From: an uncultured Collinsella sp.
GTDB taxonomy: Bacteria > Actinomycetota > Coriobacteriia > Coriobacteriales > Coriobacteriaceae
Length of the DNA stretch: 23,041 bases
Reading direction: 5' to 3'
Assembly (NCBI GenBank): GCA_900754745.1
Contig: CAAEEB010000034.1
Span: forward strand, 1 to 23,041
Shown: one piece after another, positions 7,756 through 14,551 of the stretch
Position numbering within the stretch: position 1 is the first letter of the stretch
Layout of the letters: each line of letters begins with the position of its first letter
Made by a program: the position numbers and the translations under genes
Notes under the pieces: model-generated
What the model saw: the letters and a program-made list of their open reading frames with translations, nothing else
What the model was told of the DNA's origin: nothing
Database searches by the model: none

Positions 7756-7836
7756 AATTGAACTTCCGGATAATGCGCCGCGCTATACTGCTGCCTAAAT
7801 TGAACTCAGGTTCAATTCGTGTTCTATAAATTGAAC
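7756..7836 (+). promoter_or_regulatory. AATTGAAC operator array and promoter of the HTH-AlaA gene
   Basis: The octamer AATTGAAC occurs at 7756-7763, 7798-7805 and 7829-7836. Its exact reverse complement at 7810-7817 forms a perfect palindrome, AATTGAAC-N4-GTTCAATT (7798-7817). A -10-like TATACT (7784-7789) lies between the first site and the palindrome; a -35 is not clear. The sites flank the likely transcription start 22-102 bases before the GTG start, so the encoded XRE domain is the natural candidate to bind here and autoregulate. Confidence 0.6.
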
Positions 7837-7857
7837 TTTGCCAGCAAGGAGGTTCTA

Positions 7858-9378
7858 GTGGCCCAAGAGACGTTTAGCGATCGCCTGCGACAGACCATGT
7901 CCGATCGCGACGTTCGCCAGTCGGACGTAATCCGCGCATCGGAGATGCTCGGCAAAAAACTCGGCAAGAGTCAGATGAGCCAATATGTGAGCGGCAAGAC
8001 GATTCCGCGGCGCGATGTGGCAGAGCTACTCGCCCGCGTTTTGGAGGTCGATGTTACCTGGCTGCTTGCCGGTGACGCCGATCAAGGCGAGGCATCATCG
8101 CCCCGTAACGTTTCCAAGCCCGAACCCCATCCCTCAGCTCAAATTCCAAGGAGCACCACCATGCGTACTTTTTCTAAATCCACCAAGCTTGATAACGTCC
8201 TGTATGATGTGCGCGGTCCCGTCGTCGACGAGGCCGCCCGTATGGAGGACGAGGGCGAGCGCATCCTCAAGCTCAATATCGGCAACCCGGCGCCCTTCGG
8301 TTTCCGCACGCCCGACGAGGTCATCAAGGACATGCGCCAGCAGCTGCCCGACTGCGAAGGCTATTCCAACTCGCGCGGCCTGTTCTCTGCGCGCAAGGCG
8401 ATCATGCAGTATTCGCAGATCAAAGGCCTGCCCAATGTTCAGATGGAGCATATCTACACGGGCAACGGCGTGTCCGAGCTCATTCAGCTTTCGATGAACG
8501 CGCTGCTCGACAATGGCGACGAGATTCTGATCCCCAGCCCCGACTATCCGCTTTGGACGGCGTGCGCAACCCTTGCCGGCGGCCATCCCGTGCACTATCT
8601 GTGCGATGAGCAGGCGGATTGGTATCCCGACCTGGAGGATATGGAGTCCAAGATCACGAGCGCGACCAAGGCCCTCGTCATCATCAACCCCAACAACCCC
8701 ACGGGCTCGGTCTACCCGCGTGAGGTGCTCGAGGGCATCGTTGAGGTTGCGCGCAGGCACCAGCTCATGATCTTTGCCGACGAGATCTACGATCGTCTGT
8801 GCATGGACGGCTACGAGCACGTCTCGATTGCCTCGCTCGCCCCCGACCTGCCCTGCGTCACCTTTAGCGGCCTTTCCAAGTCGCACATGATTGCGGGCTA
8901 TCGTATTGGCTGGATGGTGCTTTCGGGCAACCAGCGCTGCATGAGCGACTTCATCATGGGCATCAACATGCTCTCCAACATGCGCCTGTGCTCCAACGTG
9001 CCGGCTCAGTCGATCGTCCAGACGGCGCTTGGCGGCCATCAGTCGGTTAACGACTATATCCGCCCGGGCGGTCGTGTCTACGAGCAGCGCAACTTTGTGT
9101 ATGAGGCGCTCAACAAGATTGACGGCATCTCGGTGGTCAAGCCGCGCGCGGCGTTCTATATCTTTCCCAAGATGGATGTTAAGAAGTTCAACATCACCGA
9201 TGACGAGCAGTTCGCCCTCGACCTGCTGCACGAGAAGAAGATCCTCATCACGCGCGGCGGCGGCTTTAACTGGGCCGAGCCCGATCACTTCCGCATCGTG
9301 TACCTGCCGCGCATGGAAGTGCTCAAAGAGTCGCTCGAAGACCTCGCCGACTTCTTTGATCATTACCGCCAGAGCTAG
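7858..9378 (+). CDS. XRE-type helix-turn-helix domain fused to alanine aminotransferase AlaA
   Basis: 506 residues. Residues 1-72 form a Cro/CI-like helix-turn-helix domain (RQSDVIRASEMLG, SQMSQYVSGKTIPRRD, LEVDVTWLLAG). Residues 73-101 are a low-complexity, Pro/Ser-rich linker. Residues 102-506 are a full class I aminotransferase closely resembling E. coli AlaA, including KLDNVLYDVRGPV, LNIGNPAPFGF, NPNNPTGSVY and the PLP lysine in GLSKSHMIAGYRIGW (Lys341; 240 counted from the internal Met102). AlaA interconverts pyruvate plus glutamate with alanine plus 2-oxoglutarate. The GTG start follows AAGGAGG (7846-7852). A second RBS, AAGGAG (8148-8153), sits 7 bases before the Met102 codon at 8161, so a free AlaA may also be made. 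Regulation of alanine or PLP metabolism by the fused domain is inference. Confidence 0.88.
   Translation: MAQETFSDRLRQTMSDRDVRQSDVIRASEMLGKKLGKSQMSQYVSGKTIPRRDVAELLARVLEVDVTWLLAGDADQGEASSPRNVSKPEPHPSAQIPRSTTMRTFSKSTKLDNVLYDVRGPVVDEAARMEDEGERILKLNIGNPAPFGFRTPDEVIKDMRQQLPDCEGYSNSRGLFSARKAIMQYSQIKGLPNVQMEHIYTGNGVSELIQLSMNALLDNGDEILIPSPDYPLWTACATLAGGHPVHYLCDEQADWYPDLEDMESKITSATKALVIINPNNPTGSVYPREVLEGIVEVARRHQLMIFADEIYDRLCMDGYEHVSIASLAPDLPCVTFSGLSKSHMIAGYRIGWMVLSGNQRCMSDFIMGINMLSNMRLCSNVPAQSIVQTALGGHQSVNDYIRPGGRVYEQRNFVYEALNKIDGISVVKPRAAFYIFPKMDVKKFNITDDEQFALDLLHEKKILITRGGGFNWAEPDHFRIVYLPRMEVLKESLEDLADFFDHYRQS
8148..8163 (+). promoter_or_regulatory. Internal ribosome binding site and start for stand-alone AlaA
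   Basis: AAGGAG (8148-8153), a 7-base spacer and ATG (8161-8163) lie exactly at the boundary between the linker and the AlaA-homologous region. Met102 aligns with the first residue of ordinary AlaA proteins. This suggests either a second translation product or a relic of an earlier two-gene arrangement. Confidence 0.6.
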
Positions 9379-9402
9379 TGGGATAGAAGCTCCGCACTAT
9401 GA

Positions 9403-9438
9403 AAAGCTCCCTGCAGTTGTTTTGCTGCGGGGAGCTTT
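9403..9438. terminator. Bidirectional terminator between HTH-AlaA and deformylase genes
   Basis: AAAGCTCC(C)TGCAG (9403-9416) pairs with CTGC..GGAGCTTT (9425-9438). It lies between the convergent stops at 9378 and 9454. The A/T-rich stem base gives short U-tracts in both directions. Confidence 0.75.
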
Positions 9439-9453
9439 CTTGAATCGGCGGAA

Positions 9454-9864
9454 CTATATAACGATCCCGTTGCAGTGGTCGATTTCGTGCTGGATGATCT
9501 CGGCGGTGTAGTCCGAGAAGTTTTTGATGCGGTGGACGAAGTTTTCGTCCAAATACTCAACCTTAATGCGGCGATAGCGGGTACAGGGACGCTCGCCGAT
9601 CAGCGAGAGGCATCCTTCGCTCGTCTGATAGGCATTGACCTGCTCAAGAATTTGCGGGTTGTACATGAGCAGCGACTTGCTGCCGTCCTTTACGCAGATG
9701 ATGCGTTTGCGCACGCCGATCATGTTGGCGGCGAGGCCCACGCACTCGTGCACATGCTCGTGGAGCGTATCCAGGAGATCCTGCCCGGTCGCGGCATCGT
9801 CGGGTCCTGCGTCTTCGGAAGGCAGACGCAAAAAGAACTCGGATTTCATGATGGGCTTAATCAT
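9454..9864 (-). CDS. def: Small peptide deformylase
   Basis: Metalloenzyme that removes the N-formyl group from nascent proteins; 136 residues, matching the short deformylase subfamily common in anaerobes. Motif 1 reads VGLAANMIGV (the usual Gln after GLAA-x is Met here), motif 2 EGCLS supplies the metal-binding Cys, and motif 3 QHEIDHCNG supplies the HExxH metal ligands and catalytic Glu. The start at 9864 (MIKPIMKSEF) is set by GAGGAG on the minus strand; the longer reading frame lacks homology. The Gln-to-Met change in motif 1 may be a subfamily trait, so activity is likely but not certain. The damaged paralogue lies at 1707-2125. A candidate -10 (TATTAT, 9908-9903) precedes it. Confidence 0.85.
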   Translation of the reverse strand: MIKPIMKSEFFLRLPSEDAGPDDAATGQDLLDTLHEHVHECVGLAANMIGVRKRIICVKDGSKSLLMYNPQILEQVNAYQTSEGCLSLIGERPCTRYRRIKVEYLDENFVHRIKNFSDYTAEIIQHEIDHCNGIVI

Positions 9865-10068
9865 GGCGGGCTCCTCATGTCTTATGCTTTCGTGGACTTT
9901 TAATAATAGCGCGAAAGGAAAGCTGCACGTCCGCGTTACAATCTTTCGACGTCGGACCATGTTGCTAGATTCGTCGTGTACGGCGTCTGGCGTAAGTCTA
10001 GGGCTCATTTTCGCCCTGGACTGTTCCTCTGGGGCGATGCGACTGTCGTTTCAAGAGGAAGGAAATGC

Positions 10069-11481
10069 ATGGGGACCAAATCCCAAAAGCAAACTCAATC
10101 ACCGTCGACAACCTCGGCAATTCTCGTCGTAATGTATGTTGCAGCTTTTGTTGCTGCGTTTAACGAGAACATCATTAACGTGGCGTTGCACGACATTATG
10201 GCGGCCTTTTCGGTGAGTGCCACCACGGCGCAGTGGCTCGTTTCGGGCTACATGATCGTGACGTCGATCTTTACGGCTATCATGGCCTTTCTGTCCGGCC
10301 GTTTCTCGACGCGCAAGCTGCTGTTTTTCGCATGCGGATGCATGGTCGCCGGCGAAGTCCTGTGCCTGGTCGCTCCGTCGTTTAGCGTTTTGCTGCCAAG
10401 CCGTATCCTGCAGGCTGCGGGATCGGGCATCTTGTTTCCGCTCATGATGAACGTGGTACTGTCTTGCGCCCCGCGCGAGAAGCTCGGTTTGTATCTGAGC
10501 CTGGGCGGTGCCTGCATTACGCTGGGGCCGGCGTTTGGGCCCGTGATCAGCGGTCTTATGTGCACGTTGTTTGGCTGGAGGGCGGTGTTCGTAGTGCCGC
10601 TGGTGGGCGGCATTGTGGTCGCTGCGGCGGGCGTAAAGCTTGTCCAGAATGTCGGAGAGCGTTCGAACACCACGCTTGATAATCTGTCGGTGGTTTTGCT
10701 CGCTGCCGGTATTACGGCATTTGTGTATTCCGTAGGCGAGTTCTCGACCAATCTGATTGCCGGCATCGCGACGCTCTTCGCCGCCATTGTGCTGCTCGGC
10801 CTGTTTGCGGCCCGCCAGCTCAAGCTCGAGCATCCGGTGCTTAACGTGCGTCCCATGGCGAGTGTTCGTTTTTGGCCTGCGTGCTTGCTTGTGGTGGTAT
10901 CGATGATGACGACGTTCTCGATGAGCGTTTTGTTGCCGCTCTATTTTGAGGGCGCATACGGCATGACCGCATTTGTTGCGGGCTTGCTCATTTTGCCGGC
11001 GATTGCCTGCAATGCCGTGACCTCGATTGTGGGCGGACGCGTGATGGACGCCCGTGGCGCATGGCCGCTGCTGCCGGTCGGCTTTGCCCTGATCGCCGTG
11101 GGGCAGACTGCCATCTCGATGACGGCCGCAAGCATGAACATCGGCGTCGTCGTGGCGCTGACCGTTGTGGTGTATGCCGGAGTCGGTTTGGTGCTGAGCC
11201 CCTCGCAAACGGCCGGCTTGGAGACGCTGCCTGTCGCTGAGCATCCTCACGGAACAGCATTGCTCAACACGTGGAACATGATTGCCGCATCGTTTGGCCC
11301 GTCGCTGTTAATCGGCCTGCTCTCGAGTTCTGCGGCGACTGCCGGCGCCGTTGGCACTGCGACCGACGTTGCCCAGGCGATTGGATTTGCGGTAGCCGTG
11401 CGTGTGGCGGCTGTAATTGCCGTGGTCGGATTTGTGGTATCGGTTGTGTACGCTCGTCGCGAGTCGCACATGTCGCATTAA
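10069..11481 (+). CDS. DHA2-type MFS multidrug exporter
   Basis: 470 residues, consistent with 14 membrane helices of the drug:H+ antiporter-2 (EmrB/LmrB-like) family. The first helix region has AAFNENIINVALHDIMAAF followed by TTAQWLVSGYMI, which is characteristic of DHA2. The motif-C-like stretch near GPAFGPVISG in helix 5 is typical of antiporters. The ATG at 10069 is chosen because GAGGAAGG precedes it and the longer frame adds 31 non-homologous residues. It is divergent from the deformylase gene, with 204 bases between them. No local regulator (TetR or MarR) is adjacent, so induction cannot be predicted. Confidence 0.88.
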   Translation: MGTKSQKQTQSPSTTSAILVVMYVAAFVAAFNENIINVALHDIMAAFSVSATTAQWLVSGYMIVTSIFTAIMAFLSGRFSTRKLLFFACGCMVAGEVLCLVAPSFSVLLPSRILQAAGSGILFPLMMNVVLSCAPREKLGLYLSLGGACITLGPAFGPVISGLMCTLFGWRAVFVVPLVGGIVVAAAGVKLVQNVGERSNTTLDNLSVVLLAAGITAFVYSVGEFSTNLIAGIATLFAAIVLLGLFAARQLKLEHPVLNVRPMASVRFWPACLLVVVSMMTTFSMSVLLPLYFEGAYGMTAFVAGLLILPAIACNAVTSIVGGRVMDARGAWPLLPVGFALIAVGQTAISMTAASMNIGVVVALTVVVYAGVGLVLSPSQTAGLETLPVAEHPHGTALLNTWNMIAASFGPSLLIGLLSSSAATAGAVGTATDVAQAIGFAVAVRVAAVIAVVGFVVSVVYARRESHMSH

Positions 11482-11585
11482 TGTGTGCACATAGATTCTG
11501 CAGCTAGATTGAATGGCGACACCATAAACTAATGGACGTTTTGCCGAGAGGCATGAATGTTTAAAGCGCAAAGAGTGCGCGACGG

Positions 11586-11619
11586 GCCCCGCGAATGGGG
11601 CGATGATGCCCGAGAGGGC
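11586..11619 (+). promoter_or_regulatory. Two leader hairpins before the RGG-tail protein
   Basis: GCCCC-GCGAAT-GGGGC (11586-11601) and GCCC-GAGA-GGGC (11608-11619) stand in tandem 15 bases before the ATG at 11634, just ahead of the AAGGAG RBS. There is no T-run, so they are not terminators. They could influence translation or transcript stability. Confidence 0.35.
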
Positions 11620-11633
11620 CAAGAAGGAGTCTC

Positions 11634-12545
11634 ATGTCTGAGAACGAAGAGATCATGAACGAGACCGAGAACGAGACCATGGCTGCCGAGGTTGAGGCAG
11701 TCGAGACCGTGGAGACCGAAGCTGCCGAGGTTGAGGCTGCTGACGAGGTTTCCGCCGAGGAGGAGGCCGAGGTTGCCGAGGCCGCCGTTGATTACGATGA
11801 CGAAGAGCTGATGGACAAGATGCAGAAGGCCGCCCGCCTGCTGCGTAGCCGTCGCTTTGCTATTTCCAAGGAGGAGGAGGCCAAGGCCGAGCGCATGGCG
11901 AACATCGAGCGCGCCATCAAGCTTCTTGACCTCAAGCCCAAGATGGAGCAGAAGGAAATGTCCGACCTGCTGGGCATGCGCCTTCGTGAGCTCGATGGCC
12001 TGATGGCCGAGGCTGAGGCTGCCGATCTGGTCGGCCGCATCGACGACGCCGAGGGCGATATGCGCATGATCGTCGTCTTCGCTGCCGAGGATGCCGCTGA
12101 GGGCCTGGTCGAGCTTGCCAACAAGAAGGAGAAGCTCCTGCCCGAGCTTTCTTACGAGGAGGCCACCGAGCTGATGGCCGCTCTCGATAAGGTTATCGCT
12201 CCGCTCGTCGCCATGGGCCTGGACGAGGACCGCGGTCCTCGCGGCGGCCGTGACGATCGCGGTGGCCGTGGCGGCGACCGTGGCGGTCGCGGCGGCTTTG
12301 GTGATCGCGGTGGCCGTGGCGGCGACCGTGGCGGTCGCGGTGGCGATCGCGGCGGCCGCGGCGGCTTTGGTGACCGTGGCGGCGACCGTGGCGGTCGCGG
12401 CGGCTTTGGCGGCAACCGTGGTGGCTATGGCGACCGCGGCGGCAACCGTGGCGGCTTTGGCGGCAACCGTGGTAACGACCGTGGCGGTCGCGGTGGCGAC
12501 CGTGGCGGCCGCAACGGTGGCGGCTTCCGCGGCAACCGCTTTTAG
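11634..12545 (+). CDS. Acidic, winged-helix-like protein with C-terminal RGG repeats
   Basis: 303 residues in three parts. Residues 1-60 are Glu/Ala-rich and strongly acidic. Residues about 60-195 are helical and charged, with a stretch resembling a small winged helix (MEQKEMSDLLGMRLRELDG, then ADLVGRIDD and DMRMIVVF). Residues 199-303 are a low-complexity tail with 20 RGG triplets spaced by D, FGD, FGGN and YGD. RGG boxes are known RNA-binding, disordered segments, found in bacteria mainly at the ends of DEAD-box helicases and single-strand nucleic acid-binding proteins. No enzyme motif is seen. An AAGGAG RBS precedes the ATG. A nucleic acid-binding role is inferred from composition only; the precise function is unknown. 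Confidence 0.82.
   Translation: MSENEEIMNETENETMAAEVEAVETVETEAAEVEAADEVSAEEEAEVAEAAVDYDDEELMDKMQKAARLLRSRRFAISKEEEAKAERMANIERAIKLLDLKPKMEQKEMSDLLGMRLRELDGLMAEAEAADLVGRIDDAEGDMRMIVVFAAEDAAEGLVELANKKEKLLPELSYEEATELMAALDKVIAPLVAMGLDEDRGPRGGRDDRGGRGGDRGGRGGFGDRGGRGGDRGGRGGDRGGRGGFGDRGGDRGGRGGFGGNRGGYGDRGGNRGGFGGNRGNDRGGRGGDRGGRNGGGFRGNRF
12229..12536 (+). repeat. Tandem low-complexity DNA repeat encoding the RGG tail
   Basis: Degenerate direct repeats of the units GACCGTGGCGGTCGCGGCGG and CTTTGGTGATCGCGG occupy the 3' third of the gene. Arg is almost always CGT or CGC and Gly GGC or GGT, so the DNA itself is near-repetitive and prone to length change. Adjacent frames read as Ala/Val-rich or Pro/Arg-rich shadows. 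Confidence 0.75.
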
Positions 12546-12547
12546 GG

Positions 12548-12574
12548 GTTACGCGGTTCTACGAACCGCGTAAC
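12548..12574. repeat. Perfect 12-bp hairpin after the RGG-protein stop codon
   Basis: GTTACGCGGTTC and GAACCGCGTAAC pair perfectly around a 3-base loop, starting 3 bases after the stop codon. No T-run follows, so it may protect the 3' end or cooperate with the terminator at 12617-12658. Confidence 0.6.
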
Positions 12575-12590
12575 TAGTTGACGCTGCGCG

Positions 12591-12683
12591 CCGCCCAGGG
12601 CGACAATTTGTCATTCAAAAGGCAAGGCATGACCAGAAGGTCTATGCCTTGCCTTTTTCATGCCAACTTGTTCGCCCTGGGTG
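12591..12683 (+). terminator. Nested terminator hairpin
   Basis: The core stem AAAAGGCAAGGCATGACC (12617-12634) pairs with GGTC-T-ATGCCTTGCCTTTT (12639-12657), with an AGAA loop, one bulged T, and a T-run on the plus strand (mirrored by the A-run for the minus strand). An outer pair, CCCAGGGCGA-CAA (12594-12606) with TTGTTCGCCCTGGG (12668-12681), encloses it. The core is a strong terminator for the RGG-protein gene. The outer stem is unusual for a simple terminator. Confidence 0.75.
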
Positions 12684-12723
12684 TCGCTCGCTGTCGTTAC
12701 CAAAACATCGGCGTTGCCTTAAT

Positions 12724-12765
12724 CAAAACCTGCCAAAAAGGGACAGGTTTATTTTGGTCGGTTTT
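12724..12765. repeat. Palindromic repeat with GGGACAGG loop
   Basis: AAAACCTGCCAAAA (12724-12737) pairs with TTTTGGTCGGTTTT (12752-12765), 12 of 14 positions. The loop begins with GGGACAGG, also present in the loop of the hairpin at 21101-21137, which suggests one repeat family. Confidence 0.6.
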
Positions 12766-12791
12766 ATCTGGGCAAACGTGGTCGTCTATCG

Positions 12792-12857
12792 CTATGTAGT
12801 CGTTGGGGGCGTTCTTGTTTGACTAGTCGTTTAAGAACGTCCCCAACGACTACATAG
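12792..12857. repeat. 25-bp near-perfect inverted repeat A
   Basis: Arms 12792-12816 and 12833-12857 (beginning CTATGTAGTCGTTGGGG) match at 24 of 25 positions as reverse complements. The 16-base loop contains the palindrome GACTAGTC. It is not followed by a T-run. Confidence 0.8.
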
Positions 12858-12860
12858 AAC

Positions 12861-12924
12861 GAGAGTGGATAATCTCCCGGTTTGAGTCTGCATTCAAGCT
12901 CAAAGCGGGAGATTATCCACTCTC
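12861..12924. repeat. 26-bp near-perfect inverted repeat B
   Basis: Arms 12861-12886 and 12899-12924 (beginning GAGAGTGGATAATCTCCCG) match at 25 of 26 positions around a 12-base loop. It starts three bases after repeat A. The two share no arm sequence, so they are different families placed side by side. Confidence 0.8.
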
Positions 12925-12966
12925 ATTTGCTATGCGTCCGAAAATCCACGCTCGTTTGTTTTCTGA

Positions 12967-13554
12967 CTACATTTGTAGGAACAGTTCGTGGAGGCGGGTG
13001 TCTTCGTCGAGTTCGGGGTGGAAGGTTACGCCGAGCTGGTTGCCCTGGCGGGCGGCGACGATGCGCCCGTCGACTTTCGCTAAGGCCTTGGCGTCTCCGT
13101 GGACCTCGACGATGCGGGGCGCGCGGATAAACGTCAGCGGCACTTCACCGTCGATGCCGGCTACCTGCCCCTTGGTTCGAAAGCTGCCGAGCTGCCTGCC
13201 GTAGGCATTGCGCTCGACAAGTACGTCCATGGTTGCCAAACGCGGCGTGCCCTTATCGTCATGGGCGGCAAGGTCGTGAGCCAGCAGAATCAGGCCGGCG
13301 CAGGTGCCCAGGACGGGCATGCCATCAGAGATGCGGGCACGAAGCTCCTCGAGCATGCCCAACTCATCAAGCAGCTTCCCTTGAACGGTAGACTCGCCGC
13401 CGGGAAGTACCAGACGGTCAAAGTCCTGCTTCAAATCAGCCGCCTGCCTCAGCTCAATACAACGTGCGCCCAGCTCGGAGAGCCTCGCCTCGTGCTCGGC
13501 AAAAGCACCTTGGACCGCCAGCACGGCGACCGTCTGGTCTGCGTAACCGCTCAT
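12967..13554 (-). CDS. pdxT: Pyridoxal 5'-phosphate synthase glutaminase subunit PdxT
   Basis: Class I glutaminase that supplies ammonia to PdxS in the deoxyxylulose-independent PLP pathway; 195 residues, normal length. The N-terminus VAVLAVQGAFAEHE, the PGGEST motif (51-56), the nucleophile Cys85 in GTCAGLIL and the His179/Glu181 pair in FHPELDED complete the catalytic triad. AAAGGA lies before the ATG at 13554 on the minus strand. It follows pdxS with a 20-base gap and is surely co-transcribed. In the cell it forms the 12+12 PdxS-PdxT complex. Confidence 0.96.
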   Translation of the reverse strand: MSGYADQTVAVLAVQGAFAEHEARLSELGARCIELRQAADLKQDFDRLVLPGGESTVQGKLLDELGMLEELRARISDGMPVLGTCAGLILLAHDLAAHDDKGTPRLATMDVLVERNAYGRQLGSFRTKGQVAGIDGEVPLTFIRAPRIVEVHGDAKALAKVDGRIVAARQGNQLGVTFHPELDEDTRLHELFLQM

Positions 13555-13574
13555 GTGCGATCCTTTCTGCTGGA

Positions 13575-14465
13575 CTAGCGCCCGCGCTCCTCCATGATGA
13601 TCTCAATTTCGTCGGCGTTGATGCCCACCATGGCCTCGCCCAGGTCCTCCGAAAGCTCAGCGATGAGCTTGGCGTCGGTGAAGTTGGCCACAGCCTTAAC
13701 GATGGCAGCGGCGCGCTTGGCGGGATCGCCGCTCTTAAAGATGCCCGAGCCGACAAAGACGCCCTCGGCGCCCAGCTGCATCATCAGCGCGGCATCGGCG
13801 GGGGTTGCTACGCCGCCGGCGGCAAAGTTCACGACGGGGAGCTTGCCCGTGGCGTGGACCTCGCGTACCAGCTCGACCGGAACCTGCAGCTGTTTGGCTG
13901 CCTCAAAGAGCTCGTCGTCACGCAGGGCAACAACGTCGCGGATCTGCTTTTGGATCTTGCGCATGTGACGCACAGCCTGAACGACGTCGCCCGTGCCCGG
14001 CTCGCCCTTGGTGCGGATCATCGTGGCGCCCTCGGCAACACGGCGCAGCGCCTCGCCCAGGTCACGGGCACCGCAGACAAACGGGACGTCAAACTGGGTC
14101 TTGTCGATGTGGTAGACATCGTCGGCGGGGGAGAGAACCTCGGATTCATCGATGTAGTCGATCTCGATGGCTTGAAGGACCTGCGCCTCGACGATGTGAC
14201 CGATGCGGCACTTGGCCATGACGGGGATGGAGACGGCCTCTTGGATGCCCTTGATCATCTTGGGGTCGCTCATGCGCGACACACCGCCTGCGGCGCGGAT
14301 GTCGGCCGGGATGCGCTCGAGAGCCATGACGGCGCAGGCGCCTGCCTCCTCGGCGATGCGCGCCTGCTCGGGCGTGGTGACGTCCATGATGACGCCGCCC
14401 TTGAGCATCTGCGCGAGTTCGCGGTTGAGTTTGACGCGATCGGCCTTGCTGGTCTGTTCTGCCAT
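13575..14465 (-). CDS. pdxS: Pyridoxal 5'-phosphate synthase subunit PdxS
   Basis: TIM-barrel synthase that builds PLP from ribose 5-phosphate, glyceraldehyde 3-phosphate and PdxT-derived ammonia; 296 residues from the start at 14465. Asp28 (GVIMDV), Lys85 (VMAKCRIGH) and Lys153 ([10 protein letters not shown]) correspond to the substrate-binding Asp and the two Schiff-base lysines. The start MAEQTSK is preferred because AAGGGAGC precedes it; in-frame ATGs upstream (14507, 14486) lack this. It is first in the pdxST operon and divergent from the MocR-type regulator 145 bases away. Confidence 0.96.
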   Translation of the reverse strand: MAEQTSKADRVKLNRELAQMLKGGVIMDVTTPEQARIAEEAGACAVMALERIPADIRAAGGVSRMSDPKMIKGIQEAVSIPVMAKCRIGHIVEAQVLQAIEIDYIDESEVLSPADDVYHIDKTQFDVPFVCGARDLGEALRRVAEGATMIRTKGEPGTGDVVQAVRHMRKIQKQIRDVVALRDDELFEAAKQLQVPVELVREVHATGKLPVVNFAAGGVATPADAALMMQLGAEGVFVGSGIFKSGDPAKRAAAIVKAVANFTDAKLIAELSEDLGEAMVGINADEIEIIMEERGR

Positions 14466-14551
14466 GGTTGCTCCCTTGGTTGGCATGTGCATTGCTTGAC
14501 GGAACATCCTATCGGGGAGCTGGGTATGGCGAAATACTCAGTTTTCGAGAT

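Larger units (their letters stand above)
12546..12966. other. Gene-free hairpin-rich region
   Basis: The 421 bases between the RGG-protein gene and pdxT contain no supportable gene. They hold a series of inverted repeats, listed separately (12548-12574, 12591-12683, 12724-12765, 12792-12857, 12861-12924). The last 42 bases before the pdxT stop show nothing notable. Confidence 0.7.

Noticed and set aside
8134..9363. 409-codon minus-strand frame opposite the AlaA region
   Set aside because: Antisense shadow of a well-conserved aminotransferase; Val/Leu/His/Asp-rich with no recognisable domain or RBS.
10099..11250. 383-codon minus-strand frame opposite the MFS exporter
   Set aside because: Arg/His/Gln-rich antisense shadow without an RBS.
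12250..12573. 107-codon Ala/Val-rich frame inside the RGG-tail region, looking like a membrane protein
   Set aside because: It is the alternative reading frame of the Arg-Gly DNA repeat; its hydrophobicity follows from GGC/CGT repeats read one base off.
12792..12924. CRISPR-like repeats in the palindrome cluster
   Set aside because: The two units differ in sequence and are inverted repeats rather than direct repeats with spacers; no cas genes are nearby.
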